64,000 nucleotides of DNA, taken from Streptomyces viridochromogenes DSM 40736. Lineage in GTDB: Bacteria; Actinomycetota; Actinomycetes; Streptomycetales; Streptomycetaceae. Location: NCBI RefSeq assembly GCF_000158955.1, contig NZ_GG657757.1:1153108-1217107 (forward strand), written 5' to 3'. Under the pieces are notes generated by a model. The model had not been told where the DNA came from, did not search any database, and saw only the letters and a list, made by a program, of their open reading frames with translations. This document shows positions 35,058 through 44,372 of the stretch, one piece after another (position 1 is the stretch's first letter; each line of letters starts with the position of its first letter). Made by a program: the position numbers and the translations under genes.

Positions 35058-36407
35058 CTATCGACTCGGCCGGGAATCCCTCGGAAGAATTTCCGTGACA
35101 TCGGCCGTTTCATGGTCCACTCCCCGTGCCCCGCGGGGCAGCCGCGTGGCCGTCAGGGCCGTCACCGCGCACAGTGCCGCCACGTACCAGGGGAAGAGAC
35201 CACCGTGTCCGGCCGACTTGAGCCAGGTCCCCACATAGGGTGCGGTCCCGCCGAACAGCGCCACCGACCCCGCGTAGGGCAGACCGATGCCCCGGCCGCG
35301 CAGCGCACGGGGGAACAACTCGGCGTTGACCGCCCCTGCGATCGACGTGTAGGCGGTCAGCAGGGTCATGCCGGCGCACTGCACCACGAGCACCGACCAG
35401 AACGACGAGGACAGCGCGGTCAGCAGAGGCACCGTCAGCACGGCGGTGGTCACGCCGAAGGCGATCATCATCGGTCTTCTGCCGACGCGGTCGCAGAGCA
35501 TGCCGCCGAGGGGCTGGAGCAGACCGAAGAAGATCAGGGAGACGGTCCCGGCCAGTACCGCGCTCTCCTTGTCGGCGTCGGCGTTGACCGTGGCGTAGGC
35601 GGGCAGGTACGTCGTCCACGTGTAGAAGGCCACGGTGCCGCCGGTGGTGAGGCCGACGACCATCGCCGCCTGCCGGGGATGGTCCCGCAGCGCCGCGAAC
35701 GCGCCCGGGCGTGCCCGCCCGCCTCCCTTGTCCGGCTCCGGCCGGTAGGTCTCCTGGGCCGAACGGCGGATGACCAGCCCGACCAGGGACAGCACGGCAC
35801 CCCACGCGAACGGCAGCCGCCACCCCCAGTCGTCCATGCCGTCGCCCGAGAGCTGGACGGCCGCCAGGGTGGAAAGCCCTGCCATGATGTGGCCGGCCGA
35901 CGAGGCGACGTACTGGAAGCTGCCGAAGAACGCGCGCCGCCGGGGCGCGGCGGACTCGACGAGAAAGCTGACCGCGGCGCCGTACTCACCGCCGAGCGAG
36001 AAGCCCTGGACCAGCCGGGCCACCACGAGCAGGGCGGGGGCCAGCGGGCCCACCGTCGCATAGCCCGGGGTCAGGGCGATCAGCAGGCTGCCGAGGCCCA
36101 TGAGCAGGATCGTCACCATGAGGGCGCTGCGGCGGCCGAAGCGGTCGGCGTAGGCACCCATCACGGTGGCCCCGACGGGGCGGGCGGCGAAGGCGATCGC
36201 GAACACCGCGAAGGTGTTGAGCAGCGGCACCAGCGGATCGCCCGACGACTTCGGGAACATGTCGTCCGCGAAGTACACGGCGAGGAAGGTGTAGACGTAC
36301 CAGTCGTGCGACTCGACGGTGTGTCCCACTCCCCCGCTCAGCAACTGGCGCCACGGCCGGGCCGGCGGAGCGTCGGGCGCGGCCGGGCCGGTGTCTCTCA
36401 CTGCCAC
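35058..36407 (-). CDS. MHS-family major facilitator, PTT cluster transporter
   Basis: A 449-residue metabolite:H+ symporter-type facilitator, with 'FAARPVGATVMGAYADRFGRRSALM' and 'RLVQGFSLGGEYGAAVSFLVE', the KgtP/ProP-like signatures. About 12 helices. It overlaps the thioesterase gene upstream by 10 bases, so it is translated as part of the PTT operon. It probably moves PTT or a precursor; a transporter is known at this end of the published cluster. Direction of transport cannot be told from sequence. Confidence 0.85.
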   Translation of the reverse strand: MAVRDTGPAAPDAPPARPWRQLLSGGVGHTVESHDWYVYTFLAVYFADDMFPKSSGDPLVPLLNTFAVFAIAFAARPVGATVMGAYADRFGRRSALMVTILLMGLGSLLIALTPGYATVGPLAPALLVVARLVQGFSLGGEYGAAVSFLVESAAPRRRAFFGSFQYVASSAGHIMAGLSTLAAVQLSGDGMDDWGWRLPFAWGAVLSLVGLVIRRSAQETYRPEPDKGGGRARPGAFAALRDHPRQAAMVVGLTTGGTVAFYTWTTYLPAYATVNADADKESAVLAGTVSLIFFGLLQPLGGMLCDRVGRRPMMIAFGVTTAVLTVPLLTALSSSFWSVLVVQCAGMTLLTAYTSIAGAVNAELFPRALRGRGIGLPYAGSVALFGGTAPYVGTWLKSAGHGGLFPWYVAALCAVTALTATRLPRGARGVDHETADVTEILPRDSRPSR

Positions 36408-37178
36408 GTCCGGTCCTCCCCCGCCAGCACCGGCAACAGTTGGGACAGCAGGTCCTTCGTGTGCGAGAACAGGTAGAAGTGGTCGCCCGGCAGTTCGAGC
36501 AGCCGGAAGCCGCCGGTCGTGGCCTCGGCCCAGGACTCCATCAGGGCGCGCGGGCTGGTCCGGTCGTCGCGTCCCGCGAAGGCGAGCACGGGTGCCCGCA
36601 CCCGTGTCACGGGGACGTTCTGATGGCTCTCCAGCAGCCGGCAGTCGTCGCGCAGCACGGGCAGCAGCAGATCCCGCAGTTCCGGGTCGTCGTAGGCGTC
36701 GGCGTGCGGCTGGATGCCCATACTGCGGGTGCGGGCGAGCAGGTCGTCGTCGGAGAGCAGGTGCAGCCCCGCGTGGCCGACCTGGAGCGGGCCCTCACGC
36801 GCGGAGACGGCGAGCAGCACCGGCCGGATGCCGTGGGCGTTCTCCAGGCGTGCGGTGACCTCGTGGGCGATGACCGCGCCCATGCTGTGGCCGAAGAGCG
36901 CCAGCGGGACGTCACCGCCCAGTCCCGCCGCGACGGCGGCGGCGATGTCGTCGGCCAGCTCGGCGAGGCTGTGGGCGAAGGGGTGGGCCAGCCGGTCCTC
37001 CCGCCCCGGATAGCGGGGCGCCCACAGTTCCGTGCCGGCCGGCATGTCCCGCGCCCACGGTCGGTAGACGCCGGGCCCGGCGCCGGCATGAGGAAAGCAC
37101 AGCAGCCGACGGCGGGCTCGGGCACGGTGTGATGAGCGCGCAGCACTGCTCCGGATCGGCCCCGCCCCGCCCGCTCAC
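36398..37178 (-). CDS. type II thioesterase, frame broken near the start
   Basis: A thioesterase of the NRPS editing type: 'LLCFPHAGAGPGVYRPWARD', 'PRYPGREDRL', nucleophile elbow 'LFGHSMGAVIAHE' and 'LPGDHFYLF'. The in-frame ATG at 37045 would give 215 residues and lose the first strand. The conserved N-terminal sequence continues upstream in the same frame to a TGA at 37175-37177 with no ATG, GTG or TTG. A well-placed GTG at 37178 overlaps the stop of the preceding gene but is one base out of frame. Removing one base (for example in the G4 runs at 37160-37172) would give a standard 259-residue protein. PTT assembly lacks an integrated release domain and needs separate thioesterases. Confidence 0.8.
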
Positions 37179-37936
37179 GCGGTGCTCCCCGGCTCCGGAG
37201 ACCGCGCGGCGTCGAGCGCGAGATCCCGTACCAGGGAGACCGCCTCGTCGCTCTCGTGCAGGAAGAAGTGGCCGCCGGTCAGGGCGCGTGCCGTGAACTC
37301 CCCGGTGGTGTGGGGCCGCCAGCCGTGCAGGTCGGCGACCGTGACGTACGGGTCGTCTGCACCGACGAGGGCGTGGATGCCCGACGCGAGTGGTTCGGTC
37401 TCCCGGTAGCGGTAGCCCTCGAAGGCGGCGAAGTCCGCGCGGAGCATAGGCAGCATCAGTTCGAACAGCTCGTCCTCGTCCAGCACGGCGGGCGGCACCC
37501 CGCCGACCTCACGCAGCCGCTCCCGCAGATCCTCGGCGCTGCCGTCGGAGTAGGGGCGCTGGGTGCGCATCCGGTCGGGCGCCGGGTAGGAGGCGACGAC
37601 GAGTGAGGCGGGGGCGGCGGCGCCGAGACGGCGCAGCGCGCTCGCCGTCTCGAAGGCGACGAGAGCGCCCATGCAGTCGCCGAAGAGGAGGTACGGGCGC
37701 GGGGACAGCGTGGTGAGGGCGTCGGCCACCTCCTCGGCGATCCGGTGCAGATCGCTCAGCGGCTCCTCGTGGAACCGGTCGAGCCGCCCCGGCAGTTGGA
37801 CGGCACACATCTCGATCTCCTCGCCCAGGGGCTTGCGCCACTGGTCGAAGTCCCGTGCGCTGCCGCCGGCCCGGGACAGGCAGACCACCCGGGCCACCGC
37901 ACGGGGGGCCTCGGCACTCTGGATCCAGTCGGTCAC
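37175..37936 (-). CDS. thioesterase with Cys nucleophile, PTT assembly
   Basis: A 253-residue thioesterase of the NRPS type II family ('VVCLSRAGGSARDF', 'VQLPGRLDRF', 'GGHFFLHE'). The nucleophile elbow is 'LLFGDCMGALVAFE', with Cys88 where the family has Ser. The start is GTG 37936, overlapping the stop of the deacetylase gene (GTGA). The PTT cluster is known to carry two discrete thioesterases and no thioesterase domain in its NRPSs, so one of the pair should release the tripeptide. A Cys nucleophile would also suit acyl transfer. Confidence 0.85.
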   Translation of the reverse strand: MTDWIQSAEAPRAVARVVCLSRAGGSARDFDQWRKPLGEEIEMCAVQLPGRLDRFHEEPLSDLHRIAEEVADALTTLSPRPYLLFGDCMGALVAFETASALRRLGAAAPASLVVASYPAPDRMRTQRPYSDGSAEDLRERLREVGGVPPAVLDEDELFELMLPMLRADFAAFEGYRYRETEPLASGIHALVGADDPYVTVADLHGWRPHTTGEFTARALTGGHFFLHESDEAVSLVRDLALDAARSPEPGSTA

Positions 37937-38832
37937 CGCTCGCCCTCCTCGGTGGCGCGGCGCAGGAACACGCCCGCCGTCTCGACGGCGGCACGCCCCT
38001 CGGGGAGCACCGGGTGGTACCAGTGCCAGACGTGGAACATCTCCGGCCACTCGTCGAAGGTGACCGGTACGCCCGCCTTGAGCGCCGCCTGTTCCAGCGC
38101 CCGGGCGTCGTCGTACAGGACTTCCTCGGAACCGACCTGGATGAGCAGCGGCGGCAGACCGGTCAGATCGCCGTGGGCGGGCGAGGCCAGGGGGTTCCTG
38201 GGATCGGTGCCGGCCAGGTAGCGCCCCGCCATGCGGAGCAGGTCCTCGGTGTCCAGGAGGATCTCGCGCTCCTTGCGGGTGACGTGCGAGGCGCCCTCGC
38301 AGGCCAGGTCGGCCCAGGGCGAGATGCACACCGCGGCGGCCGGCAGCGGGTCCCCGGCGTCGCGCAGCACCTGGAGGGCGGCGACGGCGAGGCCCGCGCC
38401 GGCCGAGTCACCGGCGAAGGTGATCCGCCCCGGCGGGCAGCCCCGCTCCCGCAGCATCCGGTAGGCCGCCACGGCGTCCTCCACCGCCGCCGGGAAGGGA
38501 GACTCGGGCGGCCTGCGGTAGTGCAGGGCGAGCACCGCCGCCCCGGCCGCCGCGCCCAGCGCGCTGGACAGATGGCGGTGCGACTGCGGCGATCCGAGGG
38601 CGTACGAACCGCCGTGCAGGTACAGCAGGGTCCTGCCGTCCTCCTGGGCGGGCCGTACCCACTCCGCCGAGCAGTCGCCGATCACGACGGTCTCGCCGGG
38701 GGGCAGGCCCAGGTCGCCGAAGGCCTCCTGGGCTCGGTCGTAGGCCACCCGGCGTGGCTCCACATCGCCGTTGCGGGTGTGCCAGTTGAGCCCGATCAGT
38801 TCCCGCACCAGCTCCAACTCCGACGATGCCAT
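37933..38832 (-). CDS. dea: N-acetyl-phosphinothricin tripeptide deacetylase
   Basis: A 299-residue alpha/beta hydrolase of the hormone-sensitive-lipase type: oxyanion motif 'YLHGGSYALGS', nucleophile elbow 'FAGDSAGAGLAVA', and 'MFHVWHWYHPV' with the catalytic His. Bialaphos acetylhydrolase has the same fold and length and sits next to the acetyltransferase gene. It removes the protective N-acetyl group at the end of the pathway, making the active tripeptide. ATG 38832 is 11 bases after the pat stop. Confidence 0.88.
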   Translation of the reverse strand: MASSELELVRELIGLNWHTRNGDVEPRRVAYDRAQEAFGDLGLPPGETVVIGDCSAEWVRPAQEDGRTLLYLHGGSYALGSPQSHRHLSSALGAAAGAAVLALHYRRPPESPFPAAVEDAVAAYRMLRERGCPPGRITFAGDSAGAGLAVAALQVLRDAGDPLPAAAVCISPWADLACEGASHVTRKEREILLDTEDLLRMAGRYLAGTDPRNPLASPAHGDLTGLPPLLIQVGSEEVLYDDARALEQAALKAGVPVTFDEWPEMFHVWHWYHPVLPEGRAAVETAGVFLRRATEEGER

Positions 38833-38843
38833 GCGCTCTCCGC

Positions 38844-39443
<600 letters not shown>

Positions 39444-39446
39444 TTA

Positions 39447-41315
39447 CTACGTCCCCTTCAGTTCGCGGAGTACGGATTCGGCCACCGCTTCCAGGGACGG
39501 CGTCTCGAAGATCACGGCGAGCCGGAGTGGCACGCCGAGTTCCTTGCGGATGCGCGAGACCACCCGCAACGCCGAGATGGAGGTGCCGCCGAGGGAGAAG
39601 AAGTCGTCCCCGGGCAGCACCGGACCGGCCCCCAGGACGTCGCTCCAGATCTCACCCACCTGGCCCAGCACCCTCGCCCGCGCCTCGTCCGGTCCGTCGC
39701 CGGGCGCGGGGGCCGGGGTGTGGGCGGGAGCCGGCCGGGAGACGGCGGTGCCTGAGGTGCCGCTCGCCGGGTCGGGCAGCGCCTTGCGGTCGATCTTGCC
39801 GTTTCGGGTGCGCGGCAGCCTCGGCACCAGCAGCACGGAGGACGGCACCAGGTGGGTCGGCAGGGTCTCGGACAGGGCACGGCGCAGCGCGGCGTCGGTG
39901 AGGTCGGGGTCCTTGGCGACGACGTAGGCGGCGAGCTCGGTCGCGTGCTCCGCCGTCTCGTAGGGGACGACCGCGGCCTCCGCCACGCCCGTCACGGCGG
40001 ACACCGCGGACTCGACCTCCACCGTCTCGACGCGGTAGCCGCGCACCTTGACCATGCCGTCCACCCGCCCCAGGTGGACCAGTTGCCCGGTGCCGTCCAG
40101 CCGGCCGCGGTCGCCGGTGCGGAAGTCCCGGGGCGCCGGTTCGCAGGCGGTCCCGCTGTCCGCCTCCGGCACGGCCTCGGTGAGCGGCCTGGGCCCCTGG
40201 TCCGTCCACTGCGCGGCGTGCAGGAAGGCGCTGCGGACGACGATCCGCCCGGCCTCCCCCACGGCCGCCGGACGGCCCGGCGACGCCTCGACACGGACCT
40301 CCACGCCGGGCACCGGACCGCCGACGGGCACCGGATCGGGCACCTCGGCGCCCGGGGGGATCAGACGGAGCCGGGTCAGGCCCGTCTCCGTGGAGTTGAG
40401 TCCGACCGCGACGGTGGCGGCCGGGAACAGCCGGCGGGCCGCGAGGACGTCGCTGCTGTGCACGCTCTCCCCGCCGAGGTAGGCCAGGCGGACCCGGTCC
40501 GTGGTGCGGCCTTCGGACACGGCGGCCGCCTGCCGGAGGAACGAGGGGAACGAGTAGTAGACGGTCGTCCCCGCCGCGTCCAGACGGTCGATCAGGTCGT
40601 GCACCCCGTCGCGCTGGAAGGAGTACGGCACGAGCGCCGCGCCGTTGAGTAACGCCATGTACGGGTTGGACACGGCGGCGACGAAACCGTCCGCGTTGAT
40701 CAGGGTGACCCGGTCCTCGGGACCGATGCCGAGCGCGGCGTGCCGGTCGATGTTCTGCCGCATGTCGGCGCGGTTCTGCAGGATGCCCTTGGGCAGGCCG
40801 GTCGACCCGGAGGTGTAGAGCGCGTAGGCCCACTGGTCCGGGGCGACGGCCGGGCCCGGCTCGCCGGGTGTGCCGGGCCGTACGTCGAGTTCGCCCACCG
40901 AGAGCACGGTGATCCGCCCGGGCAGCCGGCCCGGGACGGCGCCGTCGGTGACGACCAGCGCCGCGCCGAGCCGGGCCAGCAGGTCCCGGTTGCGGGCGTC
41001 CGGGTGGTGGGGGTTGAGGGGCACGTAGTACTTGCCCGCCTTAAGCACCCCCAGGCACGCGGCGAGCATCCACGCCGGGTGCAGCACCATCAGGGGCACG
41101 GGCTCGGAGCCCTCGCCCCTGGAGTCGAGGAGCGCGCGGGCCACGGCGTCGGCCCGTGCGGCGAGTTCGCGGTAGTCGACCGTCTCTTCCGGCAGGACGA
41201 CGGCGGGGCGGTCCGGTCCGGCCTGTGCCCGTCGTGCGAACTCCGCGACGACGGGGCAGGCCCCCGGGGACGGGCCGGTGCGGTCCGGCGCCGTGTCCGG
41301 TGTCGCTGCGGTCAT
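39447..41315 (-). CDS. phsA: PTT peptide synthetase A (A-T) for N-acetyl-demethylphosphinothricin
   Basis: A 622-residue A-T protein, first module of PTT assembly; length and position match phsA. A3 is '[14 protein letters not shown]', A7 'DFRTGDRGR', A10 'NGKIDRK', carrier 'FFSLGGTSISAL'. The core is unusual: A4 reads 'DGFVAAVSNPYMALLNG', so the Asp that binds the alpha-amino group in other A domains is Val212. A5 is 'GLNSTETG'. The known substrate is N-acetylated, so there is no free amine to bind. Codon 222 is TTA (40650-40652). It starts at ATG 41315, 33 bases after pms. Confidence 0.92.
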   Translation of the reverse strand: MTAATPDTAPDRTGPSPGACPVVAEFARRAQAGPDRPAVVLPEETVDYRELAARADAVARALLDSRGEGSEPVPLMVLHPAWMLAACLGVLKAGKYYVPLNPHHPDARNRDLLARLGAALVVTDGAVPGRLPGRITVLSVGELDVRPGTPGEPGPAVAPDQWAYALYTSGSTGLPKGILQNRADMRQNIDRHAALGIGPEDRVTLINADGFVAAVSNPYMALLNGAALVPYSFQRDGVHDLIDRLDAAGTTVYYSFPSFLRQAAAVSEGRTTDRVRLAYLGGESVHSSDVLAARRLFPAATVAVGLNSTETGLTRLRLIPPGAEVPDPVPVGGPVPGVEVRVEASPGRPAAVGEAGRIVVRSAFLHAAQWTDQGPRPLTEAVPEADSGTACEPAPRDFRTGDRGRLDGTGQLVHLGRVDGMVKVRGYRVETVEVESAVSAVTGVAEAAVVPYETAEHATELAAYVVAKDPDLTDAALRRALSETLPTHLVPSSVLLVPRLPRTRNGKIDRKALPDPASGTSGTAVSRPAPAHTPAPAPGDGPDEARARVLGQVGEIWSDVLGAGPVLPGDDFFSLGGTSISALRVVSRIRKELGVPLRLAVIFETPSLEAVAESVLRELKGT

Positions 41316-41348
41316 GCTGTGCTGCCTCCTCGCGCCGTTCCCTGCATG

Positions 41349-42671
41349 TCAGCTCGCCTCTTCCTCGGTGGCGAAGACCTTCTCGACGACCGGTTCGAGT
41401 TCGCTCCACTCGATCGCGGAGACCCGGCCGGCGTCCCACTGCTCGTCCATCCACGCGAGCAGGTCCACGACCCGCGGATCGCCCTTCTCCAGCCGCAGCC
41501 CGAGCCGCTTGTTCAGCACGAAGAGCAGACCCGCCTGGCCCGAGTCCTTGGTGAGGGCGACGTCCAGTTCCCGGCCGGTGAGCAGGGGGGCGTTGAACGG
41601 CGCGTACATCCACCAGAACTTGTTGAGGCCGTCGGCGTGGATGCCGGCCCGGGTGACGTAGGCGTCACGGCCGAAGAGCGGGTACTTCTGCGACGGGCCG
41701 GCGCCGATGCCGTCGTAGAGCTCGACGAGCTTGTTGACGGCAGTCAGGTCGACGCCGCCCTCGGGCCAGTAGCCCATGCCGAGCAGGTGCACCATGACGG
41801 CTTCCAGCGGCGCGTTGCCGGTGCGTTCGCCGGTGCCGAGCGTCGTTCCGCTGATCACTCCGCAGCCCTCGCGGATCGCGGCCAGGCAGTTGGCGACGGT
41901 CAGCCAGGTGTCGTTGTGCGGGTGGAGCTCGATCTGGGAGGGCGTCAGACCGAAGCCCCGCAGCAGCCGGATCCAGCGGGGGACGCTGCGCGGCAGGGCG
42001 ACGTCGTCGAAGGGCAGGCCGATGCCGAGGGTGTCGCAGACCCGGAAGCGCGGCTGGAGTTCGGCGGGGTACGGGGCGGCGATCCGCAGGACCTCCTCGA
42101 CCAGAGCGCGCACGAAGTCCGGGTCGGAGCGGGTGGTGTCCTCCAGGTGGACGCGGGGCTTGATGCCGTGGTCCAGGGCCATGGTGACCGCGTCGAGGTA
42201 CATCGCGGCGGCCTCGGTCCGGCCGCCCGAGCCGAACTTGTGGAAGGTGTGGTAGTCGGAGGAGGAGCTGAGCAGACCGGTCTCGGTGACGCCGATCCGC
42301 TTGATCAGCTCGACGTCCTCGCGGCGGGCGCGGATCCAGGTGGTGGGCTCGATCGGGGCGCCGTCGCGGTGCCGTTCCAGTGCGTAGATCAGGGCGTTGC
42401 GGTCGGAGTCGCGGTACGGGAAGAACTCGGCGTGCCGGATCGCCGTGGAGTCGCCGGTGATCTCGCAGAGGATGTCGTAGATCTTCCGGCTGGTGTCCAG
42501 GGAGAGGGGCAGTCCGCCCTGCTGGCCGTCGCGGTGGGTGGTCTCCGACAGCCAGACCTCATGCGGCAGGGTGAGCGGCCGCATGCCGTCGTCCCAGGTG
42601 TACCGGGGGAAGGCGTCGCGGGGGAAGACCTCGGGGAAGTACTCCGGTTCCTCGGGGTTGTGGATGGTCAT
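41349..42671 (-). CDS. pms: 2-phosphinomethylmalate synthase
   Basis: A 440-residue DRE-TIM metallolyase-type enzyme (homocitrate/Re-citrate synthase superfamily): 'SETTHRDGQQGG' carries the HRD motif and 'ELHPHNDTW' the metal-binding HxH. It condenses acetyl-CoA with phosphinopyruvate, the phosphinic analogue of oxaloacetate, to give phosphinomethylmalate. This opens the TCA-like branch. The ATG overlaps the phpK TGA by 4 bases. Confidence 0.92.
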   Translation of the reverse strand: MTIHNPEEPEYFPEVFPRDAFPRYTWDDGMRPLTLPHEVWLSETTHRDGQQGGLPLSLDTSRKIYDILCEITGDSTAIRHAEFFPYRDSDRNALIYALERHRDGAPIEPTTWIRARREDVELIKRIGVTETGLLSSSSDYHTFHKFGSGGRTEAAAMYLDAVTMALDHGIKPRVHLEDTTRSDPDFVRALVEEVLRIAAPYPAELQPRFRVCDTLGIGLPFDDVALPRSVPRWIRLLRGFGLTPSQIELHPHNDTWLTVANCLAAIREGCGVISGTTLGTGERTGNAPLEAVMVHLLGMGYWPEGGVDLTAVNKLVELYDGIGAGPSQKYPLFGRDAYVTRAGIHADGLNKFWWMYAPFNAPLLTGRELDVALTKDSGQAGLLFVLNKRLGLRLEKGDPRVVDLLAWMDEQWDAGRVSAIEWSELEPVVEKVFATEEEAS

Positions 42672-44317
42672 CGAAACTCACTCCCTGCGGTGCGGTAGCG
42701 GGCGGGTGCAAGGTCCAGGCCGGTGACGAACTCGCGGAACCGGTGCTCCGCCGCGGCGGCCTCTTCGGCGCTGCCGCGGGAGACGTTCGCCACCGTGAGC
42801 GGCTTGGCCAGTTCCAGGAAGCGGACGATCTCGGAGCGGTCCATGCCCTTGCCGAGGAGGTACGGGACGCCCCAGAAGTCGAGGCCGTTGACCGGCATCC
42901 AGGCGGCGTTGACCACCGAGTCGAAGATCTGGTCGGCGGCCTCCAGGGCCTCACGGGAGTTCATGCTGCGGTGCGACCAGGTGTGGCCGTTGCCGGTCAG
43001 TTCGAACTGGGGCGCCCGTACGTGGATGGGGGTGGCGTGCATGTAGTACCAGTGGTTGACGGCGAAGGTGTCCGGCCCCGCGCGGTTGATGAAGTCGATG
43101 GTGTTCTGGACCGTCTGAGGGCTCTCCCCCGGGAACCCGATCACGAACGAGGCGTGGGTGAAGATGCCGCGGGCCTTGAGCTGTTCGATGCCGTACTGGT
43201 AGTGCGCGGTGGTGGCGCGCTTGTCCATGTTGAGCAGCACCTGGTCGTCGCCCGACTCGATGCCGAGCAGCACGCCGCGGCAGCCGGAGTCGTACATCAG
43301 GTCGTAGACGTCGGGTTCGCGGGCGTGGCCGCAGCGGAAGTACGAGAACCACTCGATGCCGAAGTCGCGGCGCACCAGCATCCGGCACAGGTCCTTGAAG
43401 CGGCGCATGGGGACGTTGAAGGTGTCGTCGATGAAGGCGACGCGTTTGACGCCCATGTCGGCGAGTTCCTCGAGTTCCCGCTCGACGGTCGACAGGTCGG
43501 CGAGGGTGAGGGCGCCGGCCCGCTCCGGATAGTCGCAGAACGCGCAGCTGAAGGCGCAGCTGCGGGCGGTGCGGGTGGACAGGGTCGGGCCGAGGACGGT
43601 CGGGTCGAAGCGGTTCCAGCGCACCGAGCAGGCGTTGAGGTCGTTGGCCTCGGGGCGTTTGCGGGTGAGTTTCCACTCGCCGGTGGCGGAGCGCAGGAAG
43701 ACGTTGGGCACCTCGGTCGGAACGTCGCCGTCGACGATGGCTCCGACCACCCCGGCCAGTGCCGCCTCGCCCTGCGACTCCCACACGTAGTAGTCGGCGC
43801 CGACCCGGTCGAAGAACCGGTTCAGCCGGTCGTCGCGTCCCGCCCGGCACTGGTTGTCGACGAGCGGCCCGCCGACGATGACCGGCACGGACGGGTTGTG
43901 CCGCCGGATGAAGCGGACGATCTCGATCACCGGCGCCGGCATCATGTAGAAGGTGGTGGTGATGGCGACCGAGGCCGGGTTGTCGGCGAGCAGCTTGACC
44001 AGTTGGTCCTGCTCGAAGGTGTAGCTGTTGACGAAGTCGGCCGGATGGCCTTGTTCCTGGAGGTAGTTGACGAGGTACAGGGTGCCGAGGCTCGGCAGTT
44101 CGGAGACCGTGTAGGCGTGGTCGGTGCCCCGGTCCTGGTTGCGCACCTCGCTCAGGGCGTCCAGGTAGGAGTAGTGGGCACCCCCGAATGTGATCTTGGT
44201 GCGGAGCATGCTGCGGATGGGTGCGGGCAGCTCGTCGCCCCCGTGCTCCAGGGCCAGTTGCAGCTCCTCGCCGGACATGTCCGTCTCGTGGTATCCCACG
44301 ACGATGCAGTGCTTCAC
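42668..44317 (-). CDS. phpK: B12-dependent radical SAM P-methyltransferase
   Basis: A 549-residue class B radical SAM methyltransferase. The N-terminal ~150 residues are a cobalamin-binding fold. The radical SAM motif is C254-x3-C258-x2-C261 ('CAFSCAFC'). The C-terminal ~200 residues are the variable substrate region. PhpK moves a methyl group from methylcobalamin to the phosphinate phosphorus of N-acetyl-demethyl-PTT, creating the C-P-C bond. It overlaps pms and is 55 bases downstream of phpJ. Confidence 0.94.
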   Translation of the reverse strand: MKHCIVVGYHETDMSGEELQLALEHGGDELPAPIRSMLRTKITFGGAHYSYLDALSEVRNQDRGTDHAYTVSELPSLGTLYLVNYLQEQGHPADFVNSYTFEQDQLVKLLADNPASVAITTTFYMMPAPVIEIVRFIRRHNPSVPVIVGGPLVDNQCRAGRDDRLNRFFDRVGADYYVWESQGEAALAGVVGAIVDGDVPTEVPNVFLRSATGEWKLTRKRPEANDLNACSVRWNRFDPTVLGPTLSTRTARSCAFSCAFCDYPERAGALTLADLSTVERELEELADMGVKRVAFIDDTFNVPMRRFKDLCRMLVRRDFGIEWFSYFRCGHAREPDVYDLMYDSGCRGVLLGIESGDDQVLLNMDKRATTAHYQYGIEQLKARGIFTHASFVIGFPGESPQTVQNTIDFINRAGPDTFAVNHWYYMHATPIHVRAPQFELTGNGHTWSHRSMNSREALEAADQIFDSVVNAAWMPVNGLDFWGVPYLLGKGMDRSEIVRFLELAKPLTVANVSRGSAEEAAAAEHRFREFVTGLDLAPARYRTAGSEFR

Positions 44318-44372
44318 CGTCTCTCTCCTCTCGCGCGCCCGGGCGGTCGGCGGTCAGCGGACTGACGTGGGG

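Noticed and set aside
36912..37178. Separate 88-codon gene starting at GTG 37178
   Set aside because: It is only the out-of-frame reading of the thioesterase N-terminus; the conserved sequence lies in the neighbouring frame.
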